DNA of 29,099 bases from RUG12783 sp946409545 (GCA_946409545.1 CAMJWT010000022.1:1-29099), one strand, 5' to 3'; counted from the stretch's first letter, positions 1-6,757 are shown. A program made the numbers and translations. The notes: generated from the sequence alone by a model not told the origin.

Positions 1-308
1 ATCTCTTCTTTTTTGTTATCTTTAATCTCTTCTTTTTTGTCATCTACTTTATTTGACTTTTCATTATTTTCAATAACTTCTTCAGTATTTTCTGTTACTT
101 CTTCATTATTTTGATTATCTTCTACTGGTTCATTATTACTATCTTTATTATCATCAACAATATCATTATTATCATTAATTTTAACATTATTATTTTCACT
201 AATAGTATTATCTATTTTATTAGCTTTTACAAAACTATAAACAGCTAGAACTAGTAATAAAACTAGAACAATACCACAAATGATTAGTTTTATCATTTTG
301 TTTTTCAT
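1..308 (-). CDS. Partial membrane-anchored acidic protein, cut by window edge
   Basis: The reading frame is open from the ATG at 308 to the window edge, giving 102 codons without a stop. A perfect AGGAGG lies at 315-320, seven bases upstream of the ATG. The protein begins MKNKMIKLIICGIVLVLLL, a short basic N-terminus followed by one hydrophobic segment (about residues 6-28), so it is a signal anchor or signal peptide. The rest seen is a low-complexity linker rich in Asn, Asp, Glu and Lys, with a short repeat KKEEIKDN/KKEEI near the edge. This looks like a surface protein with a charged spacer and the functional domain outside the window. It follows the surface protein at 356-2281 on the same strand, with a terminator between them. 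Function unknown. Confidence 0.75.
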   Translation of the reverse strand, partial: MKNKMIKLIICGIVLVLLLVLAVYSFVKANKIDNTISENNNVKINDNNDIVDDNKDSNNEPVEDNQNNEEVTENTEEVIENNEKSNKVDDKKEEIKDNKKEE

Positions 309-328
309 AATGAACCTCCTATTTTTCC

Positions 329-357
329 AAAAAAGAATGAAATTATTCATTCTTTTT
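329..357 (-). terminator. Intrinsic terminator of the 356-2281 gene
   Basis: An 11-bp inverted repeat (330-340 with 347-357, arms AAAAAGAATGA/TCATTCTTTTT) encloses a 6-base loop. On the minus strand it runs into TTTTTTGG. The stop codon of the upstream gene (356-358) lies in the first arm. The next gene starts only about 20 bases further on, so that gene probably relies on partial read-through. Confidence 0.7.
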
Positions 358-2281
358 AATTCATTTCAATTTTTCTTTGTTTGTTATTTTTAATACCTAA
401 AATTGAAAGTGCAACTAAAATGATAAATGATATTACAAAGACTGTTACATATCTCATAATATTATCACCTGTTTTAGGTACTGGTACTACTGTTTCAAAT
501 TTAGCAGAAATTGTTATATCACTTTCTGGCATTGCAAATTTATTTACAATAATCGTTGTTGTTCCATCTTCTTCACTTACTTTTGTATATTCTACTTTCT
601 TACCATCTTCTGATACAATTCCAAAACTTATTAACTTGCTTCCATTTAAAGTTTTAATTGTAAATTCAATGTTTTCACCTGCTACTGATTTAGAAATAAC
701 ATCTATACTTCCATCACCTTCAACAATCGTTTTAATATTATATTCTTTTATTGTATCTTTCTCTTCTGGTACATTTGGAGTTGGCTCTGGTTCAGGCTCA
801 GGTTCTGGTTCAGGAATTACTTCTGTTTCCCAGTTAGCAATTATTTTAACATTTTCTGTTGGCATAATAAATTTATTGGTATTAACAATGATTCTTCCAT
901 CTTCTGTTTCTGATATTTGATCAAATTCAACTGTTATACCACTTTCTGTTTGTAATGTAAGACTACGTAATTTATATCCTTCATTTGATTTTAATACAAA
1001 TGATATTTCTTCACCTGCTGGAGATGTTCTAATTACATCTATTGTTCCATTATTATCAGTCTCTGTTTCAATATTATAAAGAATATCATTTCTTGCAATT
1101 GTTACTACCGGTCTTACTCCAGCTCCTATAGCATCTGAACATATATTTCCATTACATATGTTTCCAAGAGTATCTACAAAATAATAAGATATTTCAGCAA
1201 CATATTCATGAGAAGAATCAACATCTCTTGTTTTCGTCCAATATGTAGTACTATATAACCATTCATATCCTTTTGGAAGATAATTCTTAAAACTTCCTAT
1301 TATATAATACAAATCATGCATTGCTGATGAAGCTGCAACCCATTCACTTTCCCACCATTCTTGTAGAGGTAAATGATTACCAGTAACATTATATACAATA
1401 TTATCAATATCTTTAACTGATAAATAATCATATTTTAAAATATTAATACCTAATTTATAGAAATATACTTTATAACGTTCAATCGGAGTTAAATAGAACT
1501 CAGTAGAATCCACTACTCCATCAATTAGTTTTCCATTAAGATAACTTTCAGTTTCTATTTTTTGAAGACTTACCCATGAAGCAACACCGTATTCAGGAAA
1601 TTCTGGATTTCCTGCCTCATCACCATGAGCACCAACCGCTTTAACATTTTGCTTTAAATTAGTGTGATCAACATTGAAATACCCAGTTGTACCCCATGAA
1701 TACCAATTATAAACATAATCTCCTTCGTTAAATTCTGGTTCATTCCATAAAGATTTATAATCTCTTTTACATCTTGTATCACTTCCACAAAAGATTTCAT
1801 ATAACTCATTATATCTATCGGCAGTTACTTGTACTGTTTCATAATCACTATTATCTATACTACGAGTTAGAAAAAATTCATGATAAAAATCATTTACAGA
1901 ATATATAGCATATCCATTTTCCCTGTATTCCTCAAATTCTTCCGCATTTAAAAGAGCACCTTTATCCCATTCTCTATAAGTTGCTGTAGAATCATAATAA
2001 TTTTTTTCAATATAATAAAGGTCTTGTAGTTCATGAAATCTTTCTTCTGATACAACAACTCTATCGTATTCACTACCATAATCAAGATTATATTTGGCAA
2101 TCATACGAACATTGTTATCATCATTATCAATGATATAAAAGTGCTCTCCTTTACAATCAATCTCACTACCAATATCTTTTCCATTGCCACTAACAACTGT
2201 ACAATATTCCTTTGCACTAACTAAAACTGGTAACATAAATAATGCTGTAATTAAAACAAAAAATATTTTTTTACACTTCAT
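356..2281 (-). CDS. Secreted surface protein with sortase-like VPKTG anchor and repeated C-terminal domains
   Basis: This is a 641-aa exported protein. It has a signal peptide (MKCKKIFFVLITALFMLPVL, cleavage probably after VSA near residue 23). The middle ends in WLYSTTYW...GAGVRPVVTI, a pattern I associate with DUF6273-type surface domains. Two related repeats of about 85 residues follow (from YNIETETDNNG and from YNIKTIVEGDG, each ending in a FxMPxxxxxIxA motif), separated by a Pro-Glu spacer (EPEPEPEPEPTP). The C-terminus is VPKTGDN, a hydrophobic segment and a Lys/Arg tail, which is the arrangement of sortase-anchored proteins with Val replacing Leu of LPXTG. The start has AGAGGTG upstream. 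The protein is likely displayed on the cell wall. Ligand and role are unknown. Confidence 0.85.
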   Translation of the reverse strand: MKCKKIFFVLITALFMLPVLVSAKEYCTVVSGNGKDIGSEIDCKGEHFYIIDNDDNNVRMIAKYNLDYGSEYDRVVVSEERFHELQDLYYIEKNYYDSTATYREWDKGALLNAEEFEEYRENGYAIYSVNDFYHEFFLTRSIDNSDYETVQVTADRYNELYEIFCGSDTRCKRDYKSLWNEPEFNEGDYVYNWYSWGTTGYFNVDHTNLKQNVKAVGAHGDEAGNPEFPEYGVASWVSLQKIETESYLNGKLIDGVVDSTEFYLTPIERYKVYFYKLGINILKYDYLSVKDIDNIVYNVTGNHLPLQEWWESEWVAASSAMHDLYYIIGSFKNYLPKGYEWLYSTTYWTKTRDVDSSHEYVAEISYYFVDTLGNICNGNICSDAIGAGVRPVVTIARNDILYNIETETDNNGTIDVIRTSPAGEEISFVLKSNEGYKLRSLTLQTESGITVEFDQISETEDGRIIVNTNKFIMPTENVKIIANWETEVIPEPEPEPEPEPTPNVPEEKDTIKEYNIKTIVEGDGSIDVISKSVAGENIEFTIKTLNGSKLISFGIVSEDGKKVEYTKVSEEDGTTTIIVNKFAMPESDITISAKFETVVPVPKTGDNIMRYVTVFVISFIILVALSILGIKNNKQRKIEMN

Positions 2282-2305
2282 ATTTACACCTCTTATCTTA
2301 ATCTT

Positions 2306-2335
2306 ATTATATATAATTAGATAATATAGTGTCTA
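2306..2335 (-). promoter_or_regulatory. Candidate promoter of the 356-2281 surface protein
   Basis: On the minus strand TAGACA (2335-2330), an 18-base spacer and a perfect TATAAT (2311-2306) precede the ATG at 2281 by about 25 bases. A 7-bp inverted repeat (AATGTGT/ACACATT, about 2341-2368) lies just upstream and could be an operator. Confidence 0.55.
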
Positions 2336-2390
2336 CTATTCAATGTGTGTTTCACCAATATTACACATTTACTTTACGTTTCTATTTACA

Positions 2391-2417
2391 AAAAAAGTAA
2401 AGTTTTCTTTACTTTTT
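2391..2417 (-). terminator. Intrinsic terminator of yggS
   Basis: An 11-bp stem (AAAAAGTAAAG 2392-2402 with CTTTACTTTTT 2407-2417) encloses a 4-base loop and is followed by a T run on the minus strand. The yggS stop codon (2409-2411) lies inside the stem. Confidence 0.7.
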
Positions 2418-3050
2418 ATTGTTATATACTCTTTCACCAAATATCTTTGTTCCTATTCTAATAATATCTGTTCCAACATCAAGAGCTATTTTATAATCAT
2501 GACTCATTCCCATAGATAATATTGGTAATTGATACTTTTCTTTTAACTCCTTCATTTCAATAAAGGATTTTTTTATTAATTCTTGATTTTCAGTAATTGG
2601 GCCTATTGCCATTAAACCTAATAATTTAATATTAGATAATTCATTTGTTTCTATAATTAGATTATCTAAATCATCAATCTTACATCCTGTTTTATTGAGA
2701 TCATTAGAAATATTAACTTCTATTAATATATTTACTGTTTTATTATTCTTAATAGCTTCTTTATTAATTTCTTTAACTAGTTTAATAGAATCAACTGACT
2801 CAATCAAAGAAATATTTCTTTTAACAACATCTTTAACTTTATTTGTTTGTAAATGACCAATCATATGCCATTTTATATCTTTTGGTAATGTATCCATTTT
2901 AACAATTAATTCTTGAACATAATTCTCACCAAAATCTCTAATACCTAGTGAATAAGCTTCTAATATTTCTTCATTAGTTCTTGTCTTTGATACAGCAACA
3001 AGAGTAGTTTCCCCTTTTTCTTTTTTTAATTCTTCTATTACATCTTTCAT
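2409..3050 (-). CDS. yggS: YggS/PLPBP family pyridoxal phosphate homeostasis protein
   Basis: This 213-aa protein is a single-domain alanine-racemase-like TIM barrel that binds pyridoxal 5'-phosphate and buffers the cell's vitamin B6 pool. It is not itself known as an enzyme. The motifs are complete: the PLP lysine in LVAVSKT (Lys22), FGENYVQEL, WHMIGHLQTNK, ESVD, the N-K-TG stretch, GLMAIGP, SMGMSHDY and IRIGTKIFGER at the C-terminus. The length is at the short end of the family (about 220-230 aa). The gene begins ATG with AGAGGTT upstream. It sits alone between two terminators. In many Bacillota this gene is near sepF/ylm genes and the division cluster, but here that neighbourhood is absent. 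Identity is secure. Confidence 0.95.
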   Translation of the reverse strand: MKDVIEELKKEKGETTLVAVSKTRTNEEILEAYSLGIRDFGENYVQELIVKMDTLPKDIKWHMIGHLQTNKVKDVVKRNISLIESVDSIKLVKEINKEAIKNNKTVNILIEVNISNDLNKTGCKIDDLDNLIIETNELSNIKLLGLMAIGPITENQELIKKSFIEMKELKEKYQLPILSMGMSHDYKIALDVGTDIIRIGTKIFGERVYNNKK

Positions 3051-3062
3051 ATTAACCTCTAT

Positions 3063-3119
3063 ACTAATTTTAACACAAAAAAATCATCTTAATAAAAATT
3101 AAGATGATTTAAAATTAGT
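3063..3119 (-). terminator. Nested hairpin terminator of the 3124-3897 gene
   Basis: A 13-bp perfect stem (3081-3093 with 3098-3110, arms AAATCATCTTAAT/ATTAAGATGATTT, loop of four) is followed on the minus strand by TTTTTTTG. A second 9-bp repeat (ACTAATTTT 3063-3071 with AAAATTAGT 3111-3119) flanks it, making one long nested palindrome between two genes. Confidence 0.75.
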
Positions 3120-3123
3120 ACAA

Positions 3124-3897
3124 CTAACGATTAATATGAATTATAGCTGGATTAATAGTACCGTCTACTTCTTCTTGAGTAAATTGACCATTCCAATATT
3201 TTTTAAATTCTTCGCCAACTTTAGCGAATTTAGAAATTGTAGCAGCTACTAAACCAGTAGCATAACCACTTGAATTATGTTTTTGATCAACAAAATCAAT
3301 AGCTTCTTTAAATGATTTACCTTCACTAATTAAAACTAAAGCTTCATAAACCATTCTAATAATGCTTATTGCATATGAACTTTTACTGTTTGTAATACAA
3401 AGTTTTTTCCATTCTTCATATTTATCATCAAGAATATATTTTCTACTTTCTAATAAAATTTTTGGTAATTCTTCTTGTTGATATTTAATAACAGCTTCTT
3501 TTTCCTTCTTTTCTCTTTCTGCTTCTGCTTTTTCTTCAGAAAAAAATACTTCTTCTCTTCTTTTAGCTTCATGAGGACCAAAAACACGTCTTACAAGTGC
3601 AATTAGTTCATATCTGTCATAACATCTATGTGGTTCATAATAAATTTGAGCTGCATATAATTCTTTACCTTCTAAAGTTGTAACTCTTTTAATACCGCAG
3701 TCATAACCAATAAATGGCATATACATGCAATCAAATACTATACCAGTATAATCAGTAACTTCTTTTAATGTAAAAATTTCTGTATGTAATTTCCCACTAG
3801 AATAATATTCAACTAATACCCTTTCTCCAATATGTTCTCTTAATAATTCAAATTGTGTTTGTACTATTTTTTCTTGAAGTGTTAAACCTTCACTCAT
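3124..3897 (-). CDS. Unknown cytosolic protein under manganese riboswitch control
   Basis: This is a 257-aa protein that I do not recognise. It has no signal peptide or membrane segment. Residues 1-95 look like a compact beta-rich domain (ERVLVEYYSSGKLHTEIFTL, then YTGIVFDCMYMPFIGYDCG and LEGKELYAAQIYYEP). About 110-140 is a highly charged helix rich in Glu, Lys and Arg, probably a coiled coil. About 145-245 is helical. The start is ATG preceded by AAAAGGGGGGAT, an unusually G-rich ribosome binding site. The leader carries a yybP-ykoY manganese riboswitch and a terminator, so expression should respond to Mn2+. The usual targets of this riboswitch are Mn exporters and membrane transporters (MntP, TerC, P-type ATPases); this protein resembles none of them. 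Confidence 0.85.
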   Translation of the reverse strand: MSEGLTLQEKIVQTQFELLREHIGERVLVEYYSSGKLHTEIFTLKEVTDYTGIVFDCMYMPFIGYDCGIKRVTTLEGKELYAAQIYYEPHRCYDRYELIALVRRVFGPHEAKRREEVFFSEEKAEAEREKKEKEAVIKYQQEELPKILLESRKYILDDKYEEWKKLCITNSKSSYAISIIRMVYEALVLISEGKSFKEAIDFVDQKHNSSGYATGLVAATISKFAKVGEEFKKYWNGQFTQEEVDGTINPAIIHINR

Positions 3898-3938
3898 CTA
3901 TTATCCCCCCTTTTCTTTTCATAAGGATCAAATAGATG

Positions 3939-3976
3939 AAAAAAAGACCCTTATGAATTTAAATTCATAAAGGTCT
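3939..3976 (-). terminator. Riboswitch-controlled intrinsic terminator (expression platform 1)
   Basis: On the minus strand AGACCTTTATGAATTT (3976-3961) pairs with AAATTCATAAGGGTCT (3960-3945), with one G-U pair, followed by TTTTTTT. The first five to six bases of the stem are also the 3' strand of the riboswitch P1 helix (ACCTTT pairing with AAAGG), so aptamer and terminator are mutually exclusive. Confidence 0.85.
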
Positions 3977-4050
3977 TGTTCTATTATATTTTACCCGGGA
4001 ACCGTGTTGACGGATAAAATTCATCAATTGATGAGAACTACTCCCCTTTA
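3968..4050 (-). ncRNA. yybP-ykoY manganese riboswitch, copy 1
   Basis: Read on the minus strand, the element opens with TAAAGGGGAGTAG (4050-4038). It then has a TCATC/GATGA hairpin, the conserved CCGTCAA...ACGG stretch, and closes with AACAAGACCTTTA (3980-3968). These are the signature 5' and 3' blocks of the yybP-ykoY Mn2+ aptamer, including the AAAGG/CCTTT closing helix. A consensus promoter starts transcription a few bases before the aptamer and a terminator overlaps its 3' end. In known examples Mn2+ binding stabilises the closing helix and blocks the terminator, so this should be an ON switch for the 3124-3897 gene. Confidence 0.92.
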
Positions 4051-4060
4051 ATGAGTATGT

Positions 4061-4089
4061 ATTATATCATAAAACCCTTATTTTGTCAA
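4061..4089 (-). promoter_or_regulatory. Consensus promoter for riboswitch 1 and the 3124-3897 gene
   Basis: The minus strand has perfect TTGACA (4089-4084), a 17-base spacer and perfect TATAAT (4066-4061). Predicted transcription starts near 4054, immediately before the aptamer. This is the strongest promoter match in the window, as expected when control is exerted by the downstream riboswitch. Confidence 0.88.
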
Positions 4090-4151
4090 TGAAAACGATA
4101 GTCATACCTTTTATTTTAATAAGAATTATTGTATACTTTTATTGGTGATTT

Positions 4152-4454
4152 ATGAAAAGATTTAATATGATTGATGAAGAATTTATATGTATTAATTGTG
4201 GAAATAAAGTTAATAAATTAAATACATCTGCAAGAGATCACTGTAATAATTGTTTATATTCATTACATGTTGATATTAATCCTGGAGATAGACTAAATCC
4301 TTGTAAAGGTCTTCTTGAACCAATAGGTATTGAAAAATATCGAGATACATATAAAATTATATATAAATGTCAAAAATGTGGTATGTTACATAAAAATATT
4401 ATGGCAACTGATGATAATATGGATAAAATAATAGAACTATCTAAAATTAATTAG
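4152..4454 (+). CDS. RNHCP domain zinc-ribbon protein
   Basis: This 100-aa protein matches the RNHCP family, small proteins with two Cys-pair zinc sites and unknown role. Seen here are FICINCGNKV near the N-terminus, RDHCNNCLYSLHVDINPGDR in the centre (the family's RNHCPxCLxSxHVDxxPGDR), CKGLLEPIGI, and a second ribbon YKCQKCGMLHKN followed by the typical DDN. The eponymous RNHCP reads RDHCN here, so Asn and Pro are replaced while all cysteines and the histidine are kept. The ATG at 4152 has GGTGAT three bases upstream. A TATACT at 4132-4137 could be the -10, with no clear -35. It is one of only two plus-strand genes and is divergent from the riboswitch transcript. Its stop lies inside a hairpin shared with the convergent gene. 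Confidence 0.9.
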   Translation: MKRFNMIDEEFICINCGNKVNKLNTSARDHCNNCLYSLHVDINPGDRLNPCKGLLEPIGIEKYRDTYKIIYKCQKCGMLHKNIMATDDNMDKIIELSKIN

Positions 4455-4465
4455 ATAGTTCTTTT
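4433..4465. terminator. Bidirectional terminator between the RNHCP gene and the 4468-5430 gene
   Basis: An 11-bp stem (AGAACTATCTA 4433-4443 with TAGATAGTTCT 4452-4462) with an 8-base loop is followed by TTTT on plus and a weaker T-rich run on minus. The RNHCP stop codon (4452-4454) is in the second arm. The same two arms recur exactly at 5497-5526. Confidence 0.7.
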
Positions 4466-4467
4466 CT

Positions 4468-5430
4468 TTATCTTTTTATAATCACTTGATCATTTGTTAT
4501 TGGATCAACAAATGCTAGTTGTTGATGTTTAACTTGTTCAAATTTAATTTTCTTTTCATTTAATAAATTTATTAATTCATCTACATTAATATTTTTATAT
4601 CTATCTTTAAGTTCTTTACAAGCTTCTAATAAATTAAATTCAGTAGTAATTTTTCTTCCAAAAACAACTAAAACAAATAATAAAACTAATATGATTGAAT
4701 ATCCTATAGAATCGAATAAATCTTCTTTTTCACTTTGCTCAATATAAATAACATCATCATAATCAACATAGCTAGTTACTATCTTTAGATAATCACCTTG
4801 GGCTAATTCTTCTTCTGACACGCTATCTTTTACTTCATGTGTCGTTTTAACCCTACTACTATAATAATAATCATTTTCAAACGTTTTTTTAAAGTCAAAG
4901 TTAGGATCTTTAACCATTTCTCTTAATTCATCAAGATTATATCTTAAGTATTCAGTTTCTTTTATAGTTCGGTAATACTTACCATCAATTTTTTTCTCCC
5001 ATTTTGAACTGTAATAGATTTTATCCACACGATGATCTAGTTGTTCATAACTAGCTTCATCATTATATAAACCTTGATTATCAAGTGTTACAACGTGATT
5101 TGCAGAATAGAATTTTTTTTCTCTATAAAAAGGCGTGGTTCCTAATAATCTAAATCCCCCAAGAGATAAACCTGTTACTATAACATATGGTAAAACAAAT
5201 TGAGCTACTCTTCCCATTATTTTAACATTTTTAATAAGTGTTCTTTTTTTATTATTCTTTTTGGTATTAATTAAATTTTGATTTATTGTTTCAATATTTT
5301 CTTTTATCATTTCTTGTCTTGAAGATGTTAAAACAATACTACCGTTAATATCACTAATCTCTTTATCTAATTCATCAATATCATCTAAAAAAGATTGTTT
5401 ATCTTGATATACCTTTCCTTTTGAATTCAT
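4468..5430 (-). CDS. Unknown two-TM protein, paralogue 1 of 3
   Basis: This 320-aa protein belongs to a family with three full copies in this window (also 5607-6563 and 6777-7718). I do not recognise the family. The order of parts is a charged coiled-coil-like N-terminus (about 1-65); a basic stretch and TM1 (about 80-98, FVLPYVIVTGLSLGGFRLLG); an extracytoplasmic or loop region of about 140 residues with the shared SSKWEKKIDGKYYRTIKE motif; TM2 (about 240-262); and a C-terminal cytosolic part with the shared KKIKFEQVKHQ...DPIT motif. The ATG has AAAAAGGGGGAAAT upstream. It has its own promoter and no riboswitch. The C-terminal part also survives as a relic at 5515-5607. Confidence 0.88.
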   Translation of the reverse strand: MNSKGKVYQDKQSFLDDIDELDKEISDINGSIVLTSSRQEMIKENIETINQNLINTKKNNKKRTLIKNVKIMGRVAQFVLPYVIVTGLSLGGFRLLGTTPFYREKKFYSANHVVTLDNQGLYNDEASYEQLDHRVDKIYYSSKWEKKIDGKYYRTIKETEYLRYNLDELREMVKDPNFDFKKTFENDYYYSSRVKTTHEVKDSVSEEELAQGDYLKIVTSYVDYDDVIYIEQSEKEDLFDSIGYSIILVLLFVLVVFGRKITTEFNLLEACKELKDRYKNINVDELINLLNEKKIKFEQVKHQQLAFVDPITNDQVIIKR

Positions 5431-5456
5431 ATTTCCCCCTTTTTAAAAACTTGCAT

Positions 5457-5485
5457 ATTATACCATATTTCTTAAAAAAAAGCAA
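5457..5485 (-). promoter_or_regulatory. Extended -10 promoter of paralogue 1
   Basis: The minus strand has TTGCTT (5485-5480), a 17-base spacer and TGG-TATAAT (TATAAT at 5462-5457). The segment from ATGGTATAATAT through GTTTTTAAA to the G-rich ribosome binding site is nearly the same in front of paralogue 3, so the promoter was duplicated with the gene. Confidence 0.8.
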
Positions 5486-5492
5486 ATTACGA

Positions 5493-5530
5493 AAAAAGAA
5501 CTATCTATAATTAGTTAGATAGTTCTTTTT
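5493..5530. terminator. Terminator behind the paralogue relic
   Basis: The arms AAAAAGAACTATCTA (5493-5507) and TAGATAGTTCTTTTT (5516-5530) form a 15-bp stem with T runs on both strands. The inner 11 bp are identical to the terminator at 4433-4462. Confidence 0.75.
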
Positions 5531-5607
5531 GTTATCGTATTAAACTCTTCTAATGGAATATGTTGATGTTTTACAATGTTAAATTTAGTTCTTTTATAAA
5601 TCTCCAT
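5515..5607 (-). pseudogene. Relic of a fourth paralogue's C-terminus
   Basis: Right after the stop of the 5607-6563 gene (overlapping as TAATG) the minus strand encodes 30 residues, MEIYKRTKFNIVKHQHIPLE and a short tail. They align with the C-termini of the three full paralogues: KRTKFNIVKHQ here against KKIKFEQVKHQ in the 4468-5430 protein, followed by a matching TIT/PIT position. No ribosome binding site of its own is needed because it could be coupled. It is followed by a terminator whose arms match the one behind the 4468-5430 gene. I read it as the tail end of a duplicated copy whose body was lost. Translation as a short peptide cannot be excluded. Confidence 0.65.
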
Positions 5608-6563
5608 TATTTTAAAATTTTTATTTTTTTATATGTTAATGGATCTTCCACTGTAACATCTGCTCTTTTTACTTTTTCAAATTTAATTTTCTTTTCTTTA
5701 AATAGTTGTTCTAGCTCTTTAATATCTACTGGTTCATAATCATCTTTATATTCTTCTACATAATCCATAAAGTCAAAATCAGAATCTTCAACACGCCATG
5801 CTATTACTCCTAGTTCTGGTAATGCGGTTAGTAATAAATATAATAATGAGAATAAAAGGTTTGGTCCAACATCTTGAGCTCCTAAAATTACATCTTCTTC
5901 ATCAGTATAACGATATACTATTTTAAAGCCTGTTCCTTGATCTAAATCTTCTTTAGTAATTTGTTTTTCTTCTTTTACTTCATATTTAATAGAAGTATTT
6001 TTCCCGAATGTAGTATCAAAATCTAAATCTGGATTTTTAATTAATTCTTTTAACTCTTCAATTGTATAATCTCCAATATTATATTCTTTAATCATTCGAT
6101 AGTATCTTCCATCTTCTTTCTTTTCCCACTTTGTACTATAAAAAGCAGAATTAATAGGTTTTGAATTCGTTGTAACGTAAGTAATCTTATCACTTAATGT
6201 TCTTGCATTATCAATAATTTGTTCATGTTGAGCTACTTTAAATTCTTTTTGTGGATAAAAAGGAACTTCTCCAAATAATGTAAATGCACCAAAGACTAAA
6301 CCTGCTACTATTACATAAGGTCCTATTCCTTGTAAAGCTCTTCCAAAGATTTTAAGATTTCTAATACCAAGATTAATTTTATTATTTATTTTGGTTACTT
6401 TAATATTTCCTTCAATTTTATCAATTGCTGATTCTACTTCATGGACTCTACTTGAATTAATAATATTTTCATTTCCTATATTGTCTATTAATTGATCAAG
6501 ATTTTGAACATCTTTCTTTAATTGGTTATTATTATCATAACCTTCATATTTTACTAATGCCAT
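5607..6563 (-). CDS. Unknown two-TM protein, paralogue 2 of 3, under manganese riboswitch control
   Basis: This 318-aa member of the same family shows the N-terminal heptad-like region (about 1-65), TM1 (about 80-100, GPYVIVAGLVFGAFTLFG), the shared STKWEKKEDGRYYRMIKEY block, a glutamate-rich KEEKQITKEDL loop, TM2 (about 238-258) and the KKIKFEKVKRADVTVEDPLT tail. It differs from its two sisters in control: its leader has a yybP-ykoY riboswitch plus terminator rather than the simple extended -10 promoter. The start ATG at 6563 has AAAAAGGGAG upstream. This suggests one copy of the family was put under Mn2+ control while the others are expressed separately. Role unknown; a link to metal stress or envelope is inference from the leader only. 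Confidence 0.88.
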   Translation of the reverse strand: MALVKYEGYDNNNQLKKDVQNLDQLIDNIGNENIINSSRVHEVESAIDKIEGNIKVTKINNKINLGIRNLKIFGRALQGIGPYVIVAGLVFGAFTLFGEVPFYPQKEFKVAQHEQIIDNARTLSDKITYVTTNSKPINSAFYSTKWEKKEDGRYYRMIKEYNIGDYTIEELKELIKNPDLDFDTTFGKNTSIKYEVKEEKQITKEDLDQGTGFKIVYRYTDEEDVILGAQDVGPNLLFSLLYLLLTALPELGVIAWRVEDSDFDFMDYVEEYKDDYEPVDIKELEQLFKEKKIKFEKVKRADVTVEDPLTYKKIKILK

Positions 6564-6602
6564 CTATCATCACTCCCTTTTTCATGAGGGTCTGATGGTT
6601 AT

Positions 6603-6643
6603 AAAAAAGACCCTTATGAATTTTAACTTATTCATAAAGGTCT
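6603..6643 (-). terminator. Riboswitch-controlled intrinsic terminator (expression platform 2)
   Basis: On minus, AGACCTTTATGAAT (6643-6630) pairs with ATTCATAAGGGTCT (6621-6608) across an 8-base loop, followed by TTTTTT. As in copy 1, the 5' arm overlaps the closing helix of the aptamer. The loop differs from copy 1 while both arms are conserved. Confidence 0.85.
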
Positions 6644-6720
6644 TGTTCTATTAAATCTTATCCGGTTAACCCGTCTTGACGAATAGAGATCATCCATTGA
6701 TGAGAACTACTCCCCTTTAA
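6635..6720 (-). ncRNA. yybP-ykoY manganese riboswitch, copy 2
   Basis: The minus strand reads TTAAAGGGGAGTAG (6720-6707), a TCATC/GATGA hairpin, TCGTCAAGACGG, TTAACCGG and finally AACAAGACCTTTA (6647-6635). The conserved blocks match copy 1 at 3968-4050, while peripheral stems differ in sequence but keep pairing. The promoter just upstream and the overlapping terminator make it a transcriptional ON switch by analogy with known members. Confidence 0.92.
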
Positions 6721-6728
6721 CAACATTT

Positions 6729-6757
6729 ATATTACCACAAAATCGTCGTTTTGTCAA
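6729..6757 (-). promoter_or_regulatory. Promoter for riboswitch 2 and paralogue 2
   Basis: The minus strand has perfect TTGACA (6757-6752), a 17-base spacer and TGG-TAATAT (TAATAT at 6734-6729). Transcription should start near 6722, at the edge of the aptamer. The promoter lies directly behind the stop of paralogue 3. Confidence 0.8.

Noticed and set aside
381..920. Open frame of 179 codons on plus
   Set aside because: It lies fully antisense to the surface protein at 356-2281; its Gly-Ser run is merely the complement of the Pro-Glu spacer, and it has no ribosome binding site.
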